Assembly: GCA_028287745.1 (NCBI GenBank)
Contig: JAQBPB010000024.1
Span: 1-44,487, forward strand
Reading direction: 5' to 3'
Source: Chloroflexota bacterium
Lineage (GTDB): Bacteria > Chloroflexota > Chloroflexia > Chloroheliales > Chloroheliaceae
Length of the DNA: 44,487 nt
A program made the translations under genes and the position numbers. Of this stretch, positions 33,718 through 42,315 are shown piece by piece. Within the stretch, counting starts at the first letter, position 1. Each line of letters starts with the position of its first letter. The notes under the pieces are model-generated. The model did no database searches, was not told where the DNA came from, and saw nothing but the letters and a program-made list of their open reading frames with translations.

Positions 33718-34884
33718 TTAAATAAAGTAGAATTTCCAATCATTCTGGCTACCGGGGTCAAAACCGGTCTGGCCTTCACGGGGCGGCGCATTACAGGCAG
33801 TGCCCCGGTAGCTGTATTCGCCCGGAGCAAGCTTGAAGGACCTGGTGGCATTGGCTGTCACTTCTACCGCCAGGTTATCCTGGCCGTTTAGGGTCACGGT
33901 TAAAATACAACCGGCCTGGTTGCTGATATTGACGGTTGCCCAGGGCGCAACTCGCGGCCCACCCGCATAACGCCAGGCGTAATAATGCGCCCCGACATTG
34001 CCCATCTCCACCAGGAAGGCCGCCGGGTTGTCCGGGGTATAGGTCAGCACCCGCCGTTCGAAAAGCTGTATCAGCACGTCGCGGGTATGTCCGGCCACGA
34101 CCACTTTTGACCAGTAGGCTTCGGTTATGGGGTAGCCCATAGTCGAGAGCCAGTCAAATACCGGCCCGGTGCCAGGCTGGCCGTCCCGGAAAACCGGCCC
34201 CTGCTGGGTCATATAATTTTCATAGAATACGGCGGGAATATTATGGCTGAGGGTCGGGCTGAAGTAGGAATACCTGACGTTATATTTATTTAAGGTCGTA
34301 TCCTGACTTACCTGACCGTCCCGGTCCAGCGTGGCGTTGACCAGTTCGCCGGAACGTTCGGGCGCTTTATTATCCAGGTCCAACGAAGCGATCCCTTTGA
34401 AACTGCGGTAAGTGGGGCCGGGGTTATTTACGGCATCCCCGGCGACCGGCACCAGGGCTGGTTCCAACGGACTGAACCGGGTGTTGCCCAGTTGCAAAAG
34501 ACCGGAAACCATTTCTTTTACCAGCAGCCCGTTGGTCACATAATAGCGGTCGCCCGGCGCGGCAGCCGGGTTGGTGATTTCCATGCGGGTCTTATCAAAG
34601 TACTGGACCAACCGCCGCCCGCCCGGGCTTTCCTGGTACTCTTCAGTGTTAAAGGCCCAACCTTCCGGCCCCCAGGTGTAGCTGCGGCTGGTTGTCTGCT
34701 GGGCCACCGGCAGGTCCGGCCCTTCCCAGACTTTCCGAAAAGCGCCGCTGGCAAAGCTGTAGTCAGCCGAGGCTGACGCGGCCGCCCTGGCTGGAATTAA
34801 CCCGATAATGAGAAACTGGCAAATCAATAACACACTTAGCCCGGCCTGGATTCTTTTCCAGCTCCGGCTAAAATCTTGATACAT
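33718..34884 (-). CDS. secreted protein with Chloroflexota-type FERRVLT domain
   Basis: An exported protein of 388 residues, from the ATG at 34884 (GGGGA ten bases upstream; a TTG three codons earlier is possible). The signal peptide ends at ARA near residue 40. Nearly all of the mature protein is the domain shared with 28924-30252: SRSYTWGP, YFDKTRMEITNP, YVTNGLLVKEMVSG, GYPITEAYW, LIQLFERRVLTYTP, VEMGNVGAHYYAWRY. A C-terminal extension of about 75 residues (TVNISNQAGCILTVTLNG, ending KFYFI) contains two Cys that could form a disulfide and looks like a small beta domain. The two proteins share the core but differ at their ends, suggesting a reusable surface module. Function unknown. Confidence 0.8.
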   Translation of the reverse strand: MYQDFSRSWKRIQAGLSVLLICQFLIIGLIPARAAASASADYSFASGAFRKVWEGPDLPVAQQTTSRSYTWGPEGWAFNTEEYQESPGGRRLVQYFDKTRMEITNPAAAPGDRYYVTNGLLVKEMVSGLLQLGNTRFSPLEPALVPVAGDAVNNPGPTYRSFKGIASLDLDNKAPERSGELVNATLDRDGQVSQDTTLNKYNVRYSYFSPTLSHNIPAVFYENYMTQQGPVFRDGQPGTGPVFDWLSTMGYPITEAYWSKVVVAGHTRDVLIQLFERRVLTYTPDNPAAFLVEMGNVGAHYYAWRYAGGPRVAPWATVNISNQAGCILTVTLNGQDNLAVEVTANATRSFKLAPGEYSYRGTACNAPPREGQTGFDPGSQNDWKFYFI

Positions 34885-35000
34885 CTTTAACAAATCCCCG
34901 GCTTCTTACTCATGCAAGCTCTAACGCATGGGAAGATTTAAAACTTGTCCTGCCCTGAGCGTTTTATCAGCAGCGGTATTTAGCTTACTCGCCGCTACTC

Positions 35001-35049
35001 AAAAAAACCGTCCCGGATGGTTTCTTACATAAAGAGTGCATCCAGGACG
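35001..35049 (-). terminator. terminator after rlmI-like gene
   Basis: On the minus strand CGTCCTGGATG (35039-35049) pairs with CATCCGGGACG (35009-35019), 11 bp with one wobble, followed by GTTTTTTT. The 19-base loop is long. Confidence 0.75.
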
Positions 35050-35126
35050 ATATATTTATATGTAATGCTTTATTTTGTCAACTCGGAGTTTTAGAAAAGC
35101 CGCCTGAAGCGGCCCGTCAAATGAAA

Positions 35127-36371
35127 TTATGGCTGGGCCTGGACCCGGCAAAGCATAAATTTCAAATAGCGTCCTTCCAGGAAATGGGCCGGGACCGGGT
35201 GGTCCAGCGGCTGCCCGGCGTCGTGCAGGATTTGCAGCCGTTTACCCTGGGTTGAGGCGGCGGTTGCCAGCATGTCCCGGAACATTTCCGGTGATACGTA
35301 ACTGGTACAACTGGCCGAAGCCAGCAAGCCCCCCGGACTCAGCAGGTTCAGGGCAAGCTGGTTCAGGCGGGTGTAACCGCGCAAGGCGCTATAGACGTTC
35401 TTTTTGGAATGAGCGAACGAAGGCGGGTCCAGGATAACCAGGTCAAAGCGGCGGCCTTCTTTGCCGAACCGGGTTAACAGTTCGAAGCAATCTTCGCTAA
35501 GGAATTCGTGGTCGTCCGGGTCGAACCCGTTTATCCGGAAGTTCTCAGTGGCGGCGGCGGTCGCCTGGACCGCGATATCACAACTGGTCACCTGCCTGGC
35601 GCCACCGCGCAAAGCATAGACCGAAAAGGCCCCGGTATACGAGAAACAGTTCAGGACCGTCGCATCTTTCGACCAATCCTGGATCAGGCGGCGGTTCTCG
35701 CGGTGGTCCAGGAACAGGCCGGTTTTCTGGCCTTCGAACAGGTTGGCCTTAAATTTCAAACCGTGTTCTTCAATGACCAGTTCGCGGGGCGGCAGGCGGC
35801 CCCAGAGTGCCTGGAGCTTCCCACCGCCTCTTTCAGTTCCCAGGTCGTCCGCCTCGGCCTCGGTGTTCTTGCCTTTGGCCCGCTGCAAAATGCCTTTGAG
35901 CGGGACAATCTCGCGGAGAGCCTGGACCACCCAATCTTTAAGGGCTTCTACCCCGGCCGAATAAGTCGCCACTACGGCGTATTGCCCGTATAGGTCGACC
36001 GTAATGCCCGGCACGCCGTCGCCTTCTCCGAAGATCAGGCGATAGGCTTCGGTTTTGTCCTTGCCCGGGCCGGTTTCGCGCAAAGAAGCCCGGTTCTCCC
36101 AGGCCAGGGCCACCCGGTCCAGCACCCAGGGGAAGTCCGGCACCTGCCGGGTTGAAAAGATGCGGATAGCGATAGGGCCGGAGCTATCCCATAACCCGTA
36201 GCCTGTAAAATTGCCACACCTGACCTGGACCCAGCTTCCAGTGGGTATATTGGGGCCGTGTCCCTCGCCTAACTGGTTGCGATAGACCCACGGATGGCCC
36301 TGGCTGATGCGCTGTTTTAGGTTCAACGGAAGTTGCAAAATTGGCAGGTTCAAGGTATTGGTAGTTGCCAT
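35127..36371 (-). CDS. rlmI: RlmI-like 23S rRNA m5C methyltransferase
   Basis: A 414-residue class I SAM methyltransferase of the RlmI/YccW family, which makes m5C1962 in 23S rRNA. The N-terminal PUA-like domain (about 10-80) shows RISQGHPWVYRNQ and the central part FGEGDGVPGITVDLYG. The catalytic domain has EGQKTGLFLDHRENRR (residues 213-228), NCFSYTGAFSVYA as the SAM motif I, DPPSFAHSK (315-323) and SASCTSYVS with candidate catalytic Cys355. A charged insert at about 165-190 (GKNTEAEADDLG) is not usual. It is two bases downstream of the DUF4870-like gene, with no promoter between, so both share a transcript. The Shine-Dalgarno is weak. Confidence 0.85.
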   Translation of the reverse strand: MATTNTLNLPILQLPLNLKQRISQGHPWVYRNQLGEGHGPNIPTGSWVQVRCGNFTGYGLWDSSGPIAIRIFSTRQVPDFPWVLDRVALAWENRASLRETGPGKDKTEAYRLIFGEGDGVPGITVDLYGQYAVVATYSAGVEALKDWVVQALREIVPLKGILQRAKGKNTEAEADDLGTERGGGKLQALWGRLPPRELVIEEHGLKFKANLFEGQKTGLFLDHRENRRLIQDWSKDATVLNCFSYTGAFSVYALRGGARQVTSCDIAVQATAAATENFRINGFDPDDHEFLSEDCFELLTRFGKEGRRFDLVILDPPSFAHSKKNVYSALRGYTRLNQLALNLLSPGGLLASASCTSYVSPEMFRDMLATAASTQGKRLQILHDAGQPLDHPVPAHFLEGRYLKFMLCRVQAQP

Positions 36372-36373
36372 GC

Positions 36374-37099
36374 TTATTTAATAAATCCCCCGATTAACGG
36401 TAATTGATAAAGTTCCCGGTTGTAAAAAGCCCTAACCCCGGCATAGGCCGCCGCCAGGGCCAGAATGACGTGTAACAGGCCGACAATAATGCCGGAGAAC
36501 AAAATGTCCTGCACCCCGGCGGAAGGTATCAGGTAAAGGAGTTCAACCAGCAGGCGGACCAGGATGTAAGCGATGCCCAGGTACAGGGCTTGCTTGGCAT
36601 GAAAGCGGACCAGTTCGCCATGTTTGGCGGCATACATTACCGCCAGTGGCAGCGCCAGGCAGACCAGGAAGCCCAGGTTGATTGAGAAGGCCACGCTGTA
36701 GGTTAAGCCACCGCTGGCCGAACGCAAGGCCAGGGGAGTATCGCCCAGGCCCAGGACCCCACCCGCGCATAGTCCGACCCACAGGTAAACCAGAAGGCTT
36801 AAAGTTCTTTCAAAGGCATCCGCGGGAACTTGCCGGGCCGTTTGTTTAACAGGCGCTACCGGTTGCACCGGGTAACCGTTTTGGGGTTGCTGGTAGCCGG
36901 GCTGGCCCCCATAGTTTGGCGGTGGCGCGGGCGGCTGGTAATTCGGTGGCGGCGCTCCATAAGGCGTTTGAGGTTGGGAAGGCTGGTTACCCTGGGGTTG
37001 GCCGTACTGTGGGGGTTGCCCCGTTGGATTACCCTGAGATTGACCGTACTGCGGGGGCTGGCCCTGTGGCCCGCCAGGCTGATTGTACTGCTGGGACAT
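36374..37099 (-). CDS. DUF4870-like membrane protein with Pro/Gln/Tyr-rich N-terminus
   Basis: A 241-residue membrane protein. Residues 1-90 are a low-complexity cytoplasmic region in which GQPPQYGQ-type units repeat and give way to PPPNYGG. The rest has three or four membrane helices with AKHGELVRFHAKQALYLG, the pattern of the DUF4870/Tic20-like family, in which a conserved HAKQAL segment lies between helices; its function is unknown. AAAGGAG lies eight bases before the ATG. It leads a two-gene operon with the rlmI-like gene. A TATAAT box on the minus strand (37212-37217) may be the promoter, without a good -35. Confidence 0.75.
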   Translation of the reverse strand: MSQQYNQPGGPQGQPPQYGQSQGNPTGQPPQYGQPQGNQPSQPQTPYGAPPPNYQPPAPPPNYGGQPGYQQPQNGYPVQPVAPVKQTARQVPADAFERTLSLLVYLWVGLCAGGVLGLGDTPLALRSASGGLTYSVAFSINLGFLVCLALPLAVMYAAKHGELVRFHAKQALYLGIAYILVRLLVELLYLIPSAGVQDILFSGIIVGLLHVILALAAAYAGVRAFYNRELYQLPLIGGFIK

Positions 37100-37480
37100 T
37101 TACTTGTCTCCTTTCAATCCATCCTTAAAAAATATCCGCGAATTGTGCGAGCAAACTGTTTCGTAAAGAATAACTTCCCTGGACCATCTTTTAGAGAAAC
37201 TACACTAAATAATTATAGCATAGGCCAGCTTTTAACATCCGGTTCATCTGTTTTAAACAACTATTAAAACTTTCTTTATATTTTATTAAGAATTCAATGG
37301 CAAAATTATAAACGATGTTATTGTAGAAAATTTAGTGGACATAGGTTATAATAAAAAGGTAGCGCGACGAAGCGTTCCCCCTGCTCATCAGGTTAGCGCG
37401 TTTCGCGCACACGTGTTCCACACAAAATAGCGACAATATGTGCTTACCAGCACTGCTAGATCAGGAAAGTAAATTACTTT
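37100..37480. other. divergent promoter region of DUF4870-like gene and ABC operon
   Basis: About 380 bases without a gene. It has TATAAT on the minus strand (37212-37217) toward the DUF4870-like gene and TATAAT on the plus strand (37347-37352) toward the ABC operon; TTGTAG at 37321 is 20 bases from the latter, too far for a standard -35. The stretch 37360-37420 contains GTAGCGCGACGAAGCG and TTAGCGCGTTTCGCGC, a small GC-rich palindromic patch (GCGCGTTTCGCGC) that could be an operator. Confidence 0.4.
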
Positions 37481-38521
37481 ATGAGTGCAGTTGATCGACC
37501 TGACTCTACCCCTGCGCGGCCTTTTGAACCAGCATTAACCACTGGCCTTGATGAAAAGGAAACTACCGCTCCAGTCGTAGTGACAGGAGGAAAGGATGCT
37601 AGAAAGGTATTATCGGCGCACCAGCGCAACCGCCGCTGGAAAGATTTTGGCTGGGCCATGCTCTATATGTTCCCGGCGCTAGTAATCTTTGTGATATTTA
37701 CTTTCTTGCCTTTCTTCCAGTCTATTTATTTAAGCTTCTTTGTAACCGACCAGGCCGGTGTGCCGGTTCGGTTCAACGATGTTAAATATTACAGCCGGAT
37801 TTTAAACCTGGACGGTAGTGGCCGGGACGAGTACTTAAAAAGCGTCCTTATAACCATCCAGTTTAGCCTGATGGTTGTGCCACTGGGAATTGCCGCTTCG
37901 GTCGCGCTCGCGGTCCTGGCAACCGCTAAAGTGCGGGCTATCGGTATTTTCCGCACCATCTTCACCAGCAGTGTGGCGATTTCGGTTGCCAGTGCCAGTG
38001 TAATCTGGGCTCTTATCTATAATCCCAGCGTCAAAGCCACCAAGTGGCTGGTTGACCTGTTAAATCTCAAGACCCAGGGCCTGTTGCTGGATTCGGCTAC
38101 AGCTCTACCGGCTGTCGCCTTTATGACTATCTGGACCGCCCTGGGCTTTAATTTTATTATTACCCTGGCGGGTATCCAGGCTATTCCACAGGACCTCTAT
38201 GAGAGCGGCAAAATTGATGGTGCAAATAACTGGAATGCGTTCCGTTACCTGACGCTTCCTTTACTAACGCCCACCCTGCTGTTCCTGTTTATTATCTCAA
38301 CGATTAGCTGTTTCCAGGCATTCACCCAGTTTAACGTCTTGATTGCCAACGAAGGGCCGAACGGCTCGACCAATGTTATGGTCTACAACCTGTTTACCGC
38401 GTTCTTTAAAGATACCCGGTACGGTTTTGCTTCGTCTATTGCGGTGATGCTATTCATGGTGGTATTAGTTCTAACTCTGATCCAATACCGGGTACTTGAT
38501 AGGAAGGTGCATTACCAATGA
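37481..38521 (+). CDS. sugar/G3P ABC transporter permease, MalF/UgpA-like
   Basis: A 346-residue membrane protein of the binding-protein-dependent carbohydrate importer permease class. After a polar N-terminus of about 60 residues come six membrane helices; the coupling EAA loop reads DLYESGKIDGANNWNAFRYL, split by the conserved Gly. It pairs with the next permease gene, which overlaps it by four bases (ATGA). The third partner is the lipoprotein at 39550. The long N-terminus before helix 1 (LYMFPALVIFVIFTFLPFF) is typical of the MalF/UgpA partner. No ATP-binding subunit is encoded, so a shared ATPase elsewhere (MsmK/UgpC type) is expected. Confidence 0.9.
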   Translation: MSAVDRPDSTPARPFEPALTTGLDEKETTAPVVVTGGKDARKVLSAHQRNRRWKDFGWAMLYMFPALVIFVIFTFLPFFQSIYLSFFVTDQAGVPVRFNDVKYYSRILNLDGSGRDEYLKSVLITIQFSLMVVPLGIAASVALAVLATAKVRAIGIFRTIFTSSVAISVASASVIWALIYNPSVKATKWLVDLLNLKTQGLLLDSATALPAVAFMTIWTALGFNFIITLAGIQAIPQDLYESGKIDGANNWNAFRYLTLPLLTPTLLFLFIISTISCFQAFTQFNVLIANEGPNGSTNVMVYNLFTAFFKDTRYGFASSIAVMLFMVVLVLTLIQYRVLDRKVHYQ

Positions 38522-39393
38522 GCGCAGAAGTTTCCAGAAGACCCGACGAAGTTCATTCTTCGTCCTACCAGGTGATGGAAGTGGCCCGCAAGGTTGGGGT
38601 ATATTTCCTGTTGCTTTTGGCTTCGCTGATAGTTCTGTTTCCGATTTTGTTTTCACTTTCGCTAGCATTGCAAGGCAGTACCCTGGCTCCTTCGCTTATC
38701 CCGGACTTTAGCAAACTGGATTTTAGTTCCTTCGGGCAGGCTTTTGCTCAAGAGCCGAACCTGGGCCGCTGGATCATAAACTCTTTTGTAGTCTCGCTGA
38801 CCGTTACGCTGGGCCAACTTGTTACTTCGGCCCTGGCTGCGTACGCTCTGGCAACCCTGGAATTTCCAGGCAAGAACATTTTCTTTATGGTTTTTCTGGC
38901 AACCCTGATGATTCCATGGGAAGCGACGGTAATCCCCAATTACCTTACGATTGCCCGTGATTTGGGTTGGAAAGATAGCTACCAGGGCTTGATTGTGCCG
39001 TTTCTGGCAACCGGATTCGGTATCTTCCTGCTGCGTCAATACTTTATGACCATTCCCAAGGACCTTTACGAAGCGGCCGTAATTGACGGATGTGGGCGCA
39101 CGCGCTACCTCTGGTCAATCTTACTGCCTCTTTCCCGCCCGGCCCTGGGAACCCTGGCAGTCTATGCTTTCTTAAATACTTATAATCAGTACTACTGGCC
39201 GCTTTTGATTACCGATAGCTCGGTTTGGCGTACCACCCAGGTAGGCATTACCGCTTTCCGGCAAACCGAAGCAGCTATTTTCAACCTCCAGATGGCAGGC
39301 ACTCTTATCGTTATGCTACCAACCCTGCTATTACTGATTATTGGTCAACGCCAGCTGGTGCGCGGTTTAACCGCCGGTGCGCTCAAAGGCTAA
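38518..39393 (+). CDS. sugar/G3P ABC transporter permease, MalG/UgpE-like
   Basis: A 291-residue permease with six membrane helices; it partners with the MalF/UgpA-like protein. The first helix is LLLLASLIVLFPILFSLSLA. The EAA loop reads DLYEAAVIDGCGRTRYLWSI, and PLSRPALGTLAVYAFLNTYN follows, as in UgpE. The ATG overlaps the upstream stop codon (ATGA), so the two permeases are translationally coupled and should be made in equal amounts. About 155 bases separate it from the binding protein gene, without a clear terminator; the operon may continue. Confidence 0.9.
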   Translation: MSAEVSRRPDEVHSSSYQVMEVARKVGVYFLLLLASLIVLFPILFSLSLALQGSTLAPSLIPDFSKLDFSSFGQAFAQEPNLGRWIINSFVVSLTVTLGQLVTSALAAYALATLEFPGKNIFFMVFLATLMIPWEATVIPNYLTIARDLGWKDSYQGLIVPFLATGFGIFLLRQYFMTIPKDLYEAAVIDGCGRTRYLWSILLPLSRPALGTLAVYAFLNTYNQYYWPLLITDSSVWRTTQVGITAFRQTEAAIFNLQMAGTLIVMLPTLLLLIIGQRQLVRGLTAGALKG

Positions 39394-39549
39394 TTTTTAT
39401 CAATGAAGGATGCAAGATAGTACCAGGCAGGTTCAATAGCCGCCCTGGGCTCAAAGGTGAAGTATTACGCTTTGGCGCCCAGGGTAGGCTTACAATGAAA
39501 GAAAGCCGGTTACTATTTACCACTGTAGTTTTTCCCAAGAGAGGATAGG

Positions 39550-41208
39550 TTGAACTTGAAATCAATGAAGACTTTACGCCAGTTTTTTTCACTGGCGCTA
39601 GTAGCGATGCTAGTAGCAACTCTTATGGCGGCTTGCGGCGATAATACCGCCACCACCGCCCCGGCCACCACCGCCGCTGCTGCCGCTACCACCGCCGCTG
39701 GTACTGCTACAACGGCGGCTGCGACGACTGTGGCAGCCGCTGCCACCACCGCTGCTGCCGCTGCCACCACCGCCGCCTCGGCTACAACAGCAGCTTCAGC
39801 CACCACCGCGGCTGGTACTGCTACCACGGCGGCTGCTACAACTGCAGCGGCTGGTGCTGCTACAACGGCGGCCGCCGCACCGGCCCCGACCGCAACTCCT
39901 TACCCGACCGTAGCCCCGGCTGCCGGTTCGGTAAAAATTACTTTCTGGCACGGCTTCAGCGGCTTTAACGCCGCTATCCTGCAGCAGATGGTCAACAAGT
40001 TTAACAGCAGCCAGGCCAAGTATTACGTAGAAGCGATTACTAACAGCAACTACGATGATACTATCGCCAAATTCCGCACCTCCCTGGCCGGTGGCGCTCT
40101 GCCGAACGTTGTCCAGATTTATGACATCGGAACCCAGGCAATGATCGACACCAAGAAGATTATTCCCGTCCAGGATTTCATCAACAAAGAAAACCTGCAG
40201 TCGCTGGTCCAGGACCTCGAACCGGCTGTCGCCAGCTACTACACTGTTAACAACACTCTATACTCGATGCCTTTGAACAGCTCTTCGCCGGTTATGTACT
40301 ACGACAAGAACGCTTTCAAGGAAGTTGGCCTGGACCCTGAAAAGCCCCCGACGACTTACAGCGAAGTGCTGGCCGCCGCCAAGAAGCTGGTCAAGAAAGA
40401 CGCCAGTGGCAAAATCACCCGCAGCGGCATGGACTTCAGCCTCTACGGCTGGATCCTTGAGCAGCAGATGGCCGAGCAGGGCGCTTTACTGGTCGAGCCG
40501 AACAACGGCCGGACCGGTACCCGCGCTAACAAGCTGGTCTTCAACAGCGAAGCCGGTCAGAACTGGCTGAACTTCCTCAAGTCGGTACAGGATGCCGGTG
40601 TGGGCCGCAGCCTGGGCCGCCACAGCGGTACCACCGCCAACACGACCGTCGCGGCTAACTTCACCAAAGGTGAAGCAGCTATGACCTTCGAAAGTATCGC
40701 TACCCTGCGCAACTACATTACTTCGGCCGCCAACAGTGGTGGTAAAGTTGATGTAGGCGTTGGCTACCTGCCCAAACCGGACAATGCCAAGGGTGGTGTA
40801 ATTATCGGTGGCGCTTCCCTGTGGATTACCACCCAGGGCACCCCGGACCAGCAGCAAGGCTCGTGGGAGTTTGTGAAGTTTACCGCTCAGCCGGAAAACC
40901 AATCATTCTTCGCCTCGAACACTGGTTACTACCCGACTCGCAAGGCTTCCTATGACCTGCCGGACATGAAGGAAGCCCTGGTTAAGTATCCGCAGTTCAA
41001 AGTCGCTATTGACCAGTTGCGGGCCACTCCGGCCAGCCCGGCTACTGCCGGGGCCGTCTTTGGTTCTTTCTCCGGCTCCCGCCAGAACGTGGAAGCCGCT
41101 ATGGACCAGTTCTTGACCGGCAAGGTTCCTACGGCCAAGCAGGCCCTGGACGAAGTTGTCAAGAAGGAAAACGACCGCCTGGAAGAGTACAATTCGACGG
41201 TTAAGTAG
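39550..41208 (+). CDS. UgpB-like solute-binding lipoprotein
   Basis: A family 1 extracellular solute-binding protein. The start is TTG at 39550, five bases after GAGG; an ATG five codons later is less well placed. The lipobox LMAAC puts the lipid on Cys29. Residues about 33-110 are a spacer made almost only of Ala and Thr (units such as ATTAA). The binding domain (about 118-552) shows ITFWHGFSGFN, VVQIYDIGTQAMIDT, MPLNSSSPVMYYDKNAFKEVG (split), YGWILEQQMAEQGA and a final helix LDEVVKKENDRLEEY, the pattern of UgpB-type proteins for glycerol-3-phosphate or related esters; sugars are also possible. It follows the permease genes. Confidence 0.9.
   Translation: MNLKSMKTLRQFFSLALVAMLVATLMAACGDNTATTAPATTAAAAATTAAGTATTAAATTVAAAATTAAAAATTAASATTAASATTAAGTATTAAATTAAAGAATTAAAAPAPTATPYPTVAPAAGSVKITFWHGFSGFNAAILQQMVNKFNSSQAKYYVEAITNSNYDDTIAKFRTSLAGGALPNVVQIYDIGTQAMIDTKKIIPVQDFINKENLQSLVQDLEPAVASYYTVNNTLYSMPLNSSSPVMYYDKNAFKEVGLDPEKPPTTYSEVLAAAKKLVKKDASGKITRSGMDFSLYGWILEQQMAEQGALLVEPNNGRTGTRANKLVFNSEAGQNWLNFLKSVQDAGVGRSLGRHSGTTANTTVAANFTKGEAAMTFESIATLRNYITSAANSGGKVDVGVGYLPKPDNAKGGVIIGGASLWITTQGTPDQQQGSWEFVKFTAQPENQSFFASNTGYYPTRKASYDLPDMKEALVKYPQFKVAIDQLRATPASPATAGAVFGSFSGSRQNVEAAMDQFLTGKVPTAKQALDEVVKKENDRLEEYNSTVK
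39646..39885 (+). repeat. low-complexity Ala/Thr-coding triplet repeats
   Basis: A run of GCC/GCT/ACC/ACT codons with internal near-repeats (CACCACCGCC, GCTGGTACTGCTAC occurs twice). It encodes the flexible stalk of the lipoprotein. The antisense strand is open for over 100 codons only because of this composition. Confidence 0.8.
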
Positions 41209-41226
41209 TTTCAATTTGACCTGACC

Positions 41227-41262
41227 GAAAAGCCGGTCTTCCCTCGGGAGGACTGGCTTTTT
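41227..41262 (+). terminator. terminator after ABC operon
   Basis: AAAGCCGGTCTTCC pairs with GGAGGACTGGCTTT (two wobbles), four-base loop, then TTTTTCATTTTT. It is about 20 bases after the stop codon. Confidence 0.85.
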
Positions 41263-41300
41263 CATTTTTAGAATCGGCCTGATTAGCGGCCCTGTTCAGG

Positions 41301-41329
41301 CTGATTAGCAGTCAATTAAATAGTATAAT
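41301..41329 (+). promoter_or_regulatory. predicted promoter for the DUF84/YggT/rarA cluster
   Basis: TATAAT (41324-41329) with weak CTGATT -35 (41301-41306), 17-base spacer. It lies between the terminator and the first gene of the cluster. Confidence 0.35.
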
Positions 41330-41387
41330 TGCCCTGCAGTCTTTGGAACTTTGTGGAATAAAATCCGTAGAATTAAGGAGCGTATGG

Positions 41388-41978
41388 TTGGACTTTTCAG
41401 CTAAAACAGGAAATGATTCACACCTGAAAGTGGCGGTTGGCTCAAAGAACCCGGTAAAAGTCGGGGCGGCCCGGTCCGTGATGGAGCGAGTCGTTGCGGA
41501 AGGGTTGCTGCCCGGCATTACCGGCGTAACCGTTGAGGGCCTGGAAGTACCCAGCGGCGTTAGCGACCAGCCGGTCGGTGACGAAGAAACGCGCCGGGGC
41601 GCTTTGAGCCGGGCGCAGGCGGCCCTGGATGGCCTGAACGGGGCCCATTTCGGGGTTGGTCTGGAAGGTGGTATCCTTAAACTGGCCGGAGAAGTTTACA
41701 CCTGCGCCTGGTGTGTTATCGTGGACCGCTCCGGGAATATATCGGCCGGGAGCGGCCTGGTTATGCCATTACCGCCGCCTATTGTGCGAGACCTGGAAGC
41801 CGGTTTTGAACTGGGCGATGCGACCGACCGCCTGTTTGAGGTCAAGCATAGCAAACAGGCCGGTGGAGCGCTGGGTTACTTGAGCAAGAATCTGCGCAGC
41901 CGCCAGGATGCTTACGAGAGTATTTTTACTTATAGCCTGGTTAAATTCCTTAGCCCGGAACTTTACGAGCTAAGGTAG
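41388..41978 (+). CDS. inosine/xanthosine triphosphatase (DUF84, YjjX-like)
   Basis: A 196-residue protein of the DUF84 family, which hydrolyses ITP and XTP to keep deaminated purines out of nucleic acid. It shows VAVGSKNPVKVGAAR at the start, GLEVPSGVSDQPVGDEET (a signature of the family), FGVGLEGGI and HSKQAGGALGYLS. The start is TTG at 41388 because AAGGAG lies seven bases upstream; the open frame begins 15 codons earlier but has no site. At this size it is slightly longer than YjjX (about 170-180). It leads a row of four genes on the same strand that ends with rarA. Confidence 0.85.
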   Translation: MDFSAKTGNDSHLKVAVGSKNPVKVGAARSVMERVVAEGLLPGITGVTVEGLEVPSGVSDQPVGDEETRRGALSRAQAALDGLNGAHFGVGLEGGILKLAGEVYTCAWCVIVDRSGNISAGSGLVMPLPPPIVRDLEAGFELGDATDRLFEVKHSKQAGGALGYLSKNLRSRQDAYESIFTYSLVKFLSPELYELR

Positions 41979-42021
41979 TCAGTCGTTTGTCCGCTGGCAA
42001 CTTTTTAGGAGCTAACTTAAA

Positions 42022-42282
42022 ATGATTATTAGTTTAATTGTATGGATTCTTAATATTCTGGTGATTGCGATTATTGTCCGGTCATTATTATCCTGGGTGG
42101 ACCCGATGGGCCGCAACCCTATCAGCCAGATTTTGAATAAATTTACTGAGCCGGTGCTGGCCCCTATCCGTAACCTGATGGGCGGTGGTGGTGTGGGCGG
42201 ATTTGACCTCTCGCCAATTATAGCTATACTGGTAATCCAGGTAATAACGCAGGTCCTGGCCCAAAGTGTAGGGTTCCGCTGA
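42022..42282 (+). CDS. YggT-family membrane protein 1
   Basis: An 86-residue protein with two membrane helices around a conserved cytoplasmic loop: LLSWVDPMGRNPISQILNKF then TEPVLAPIRNLMGG. This is the YggT pattern. YggT proteins are widely conserved, often lie near cell-division genes and have been linked to osmotic tolerance and to thylakoid or nucleoid organisation; the biochemical role is not settled. AGGAG lies ten bases before the ATG. The next gene encodes a second member, 33 bases on. Confidence 0.88.
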   Translation: MIISLIVWILNILVIAIIVRSLLSWVDPMGRNPISQILNKFTEPVLAPIRNLMGGGGVGGFDLSPIIAILVIQVITQVLAQSVGFR

Positions 42283-42315
42283 CCGGAAATTAGTCCGGCA
42301 TAAGGAGTGTAAGTA

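Noticed and set aside
19793..37347. Shared GGACATAGGTT at 19793-19803 and 37337-37347 as a regulatory box
   Set aside because: An 11-base match is expected many times by chance between two places in a 44-kb window.
39513..39827. Antisense Ala/Val-rich open frame opposite the binding protein stalk
   Set aside because: It is the reverse reading of Ala/Thr triplets, a composition artefact.
39646..39885. CRISPR-like or tandem repeat array
   Set aside because: Triplet low complexity in coding frame, with no spacer structure.
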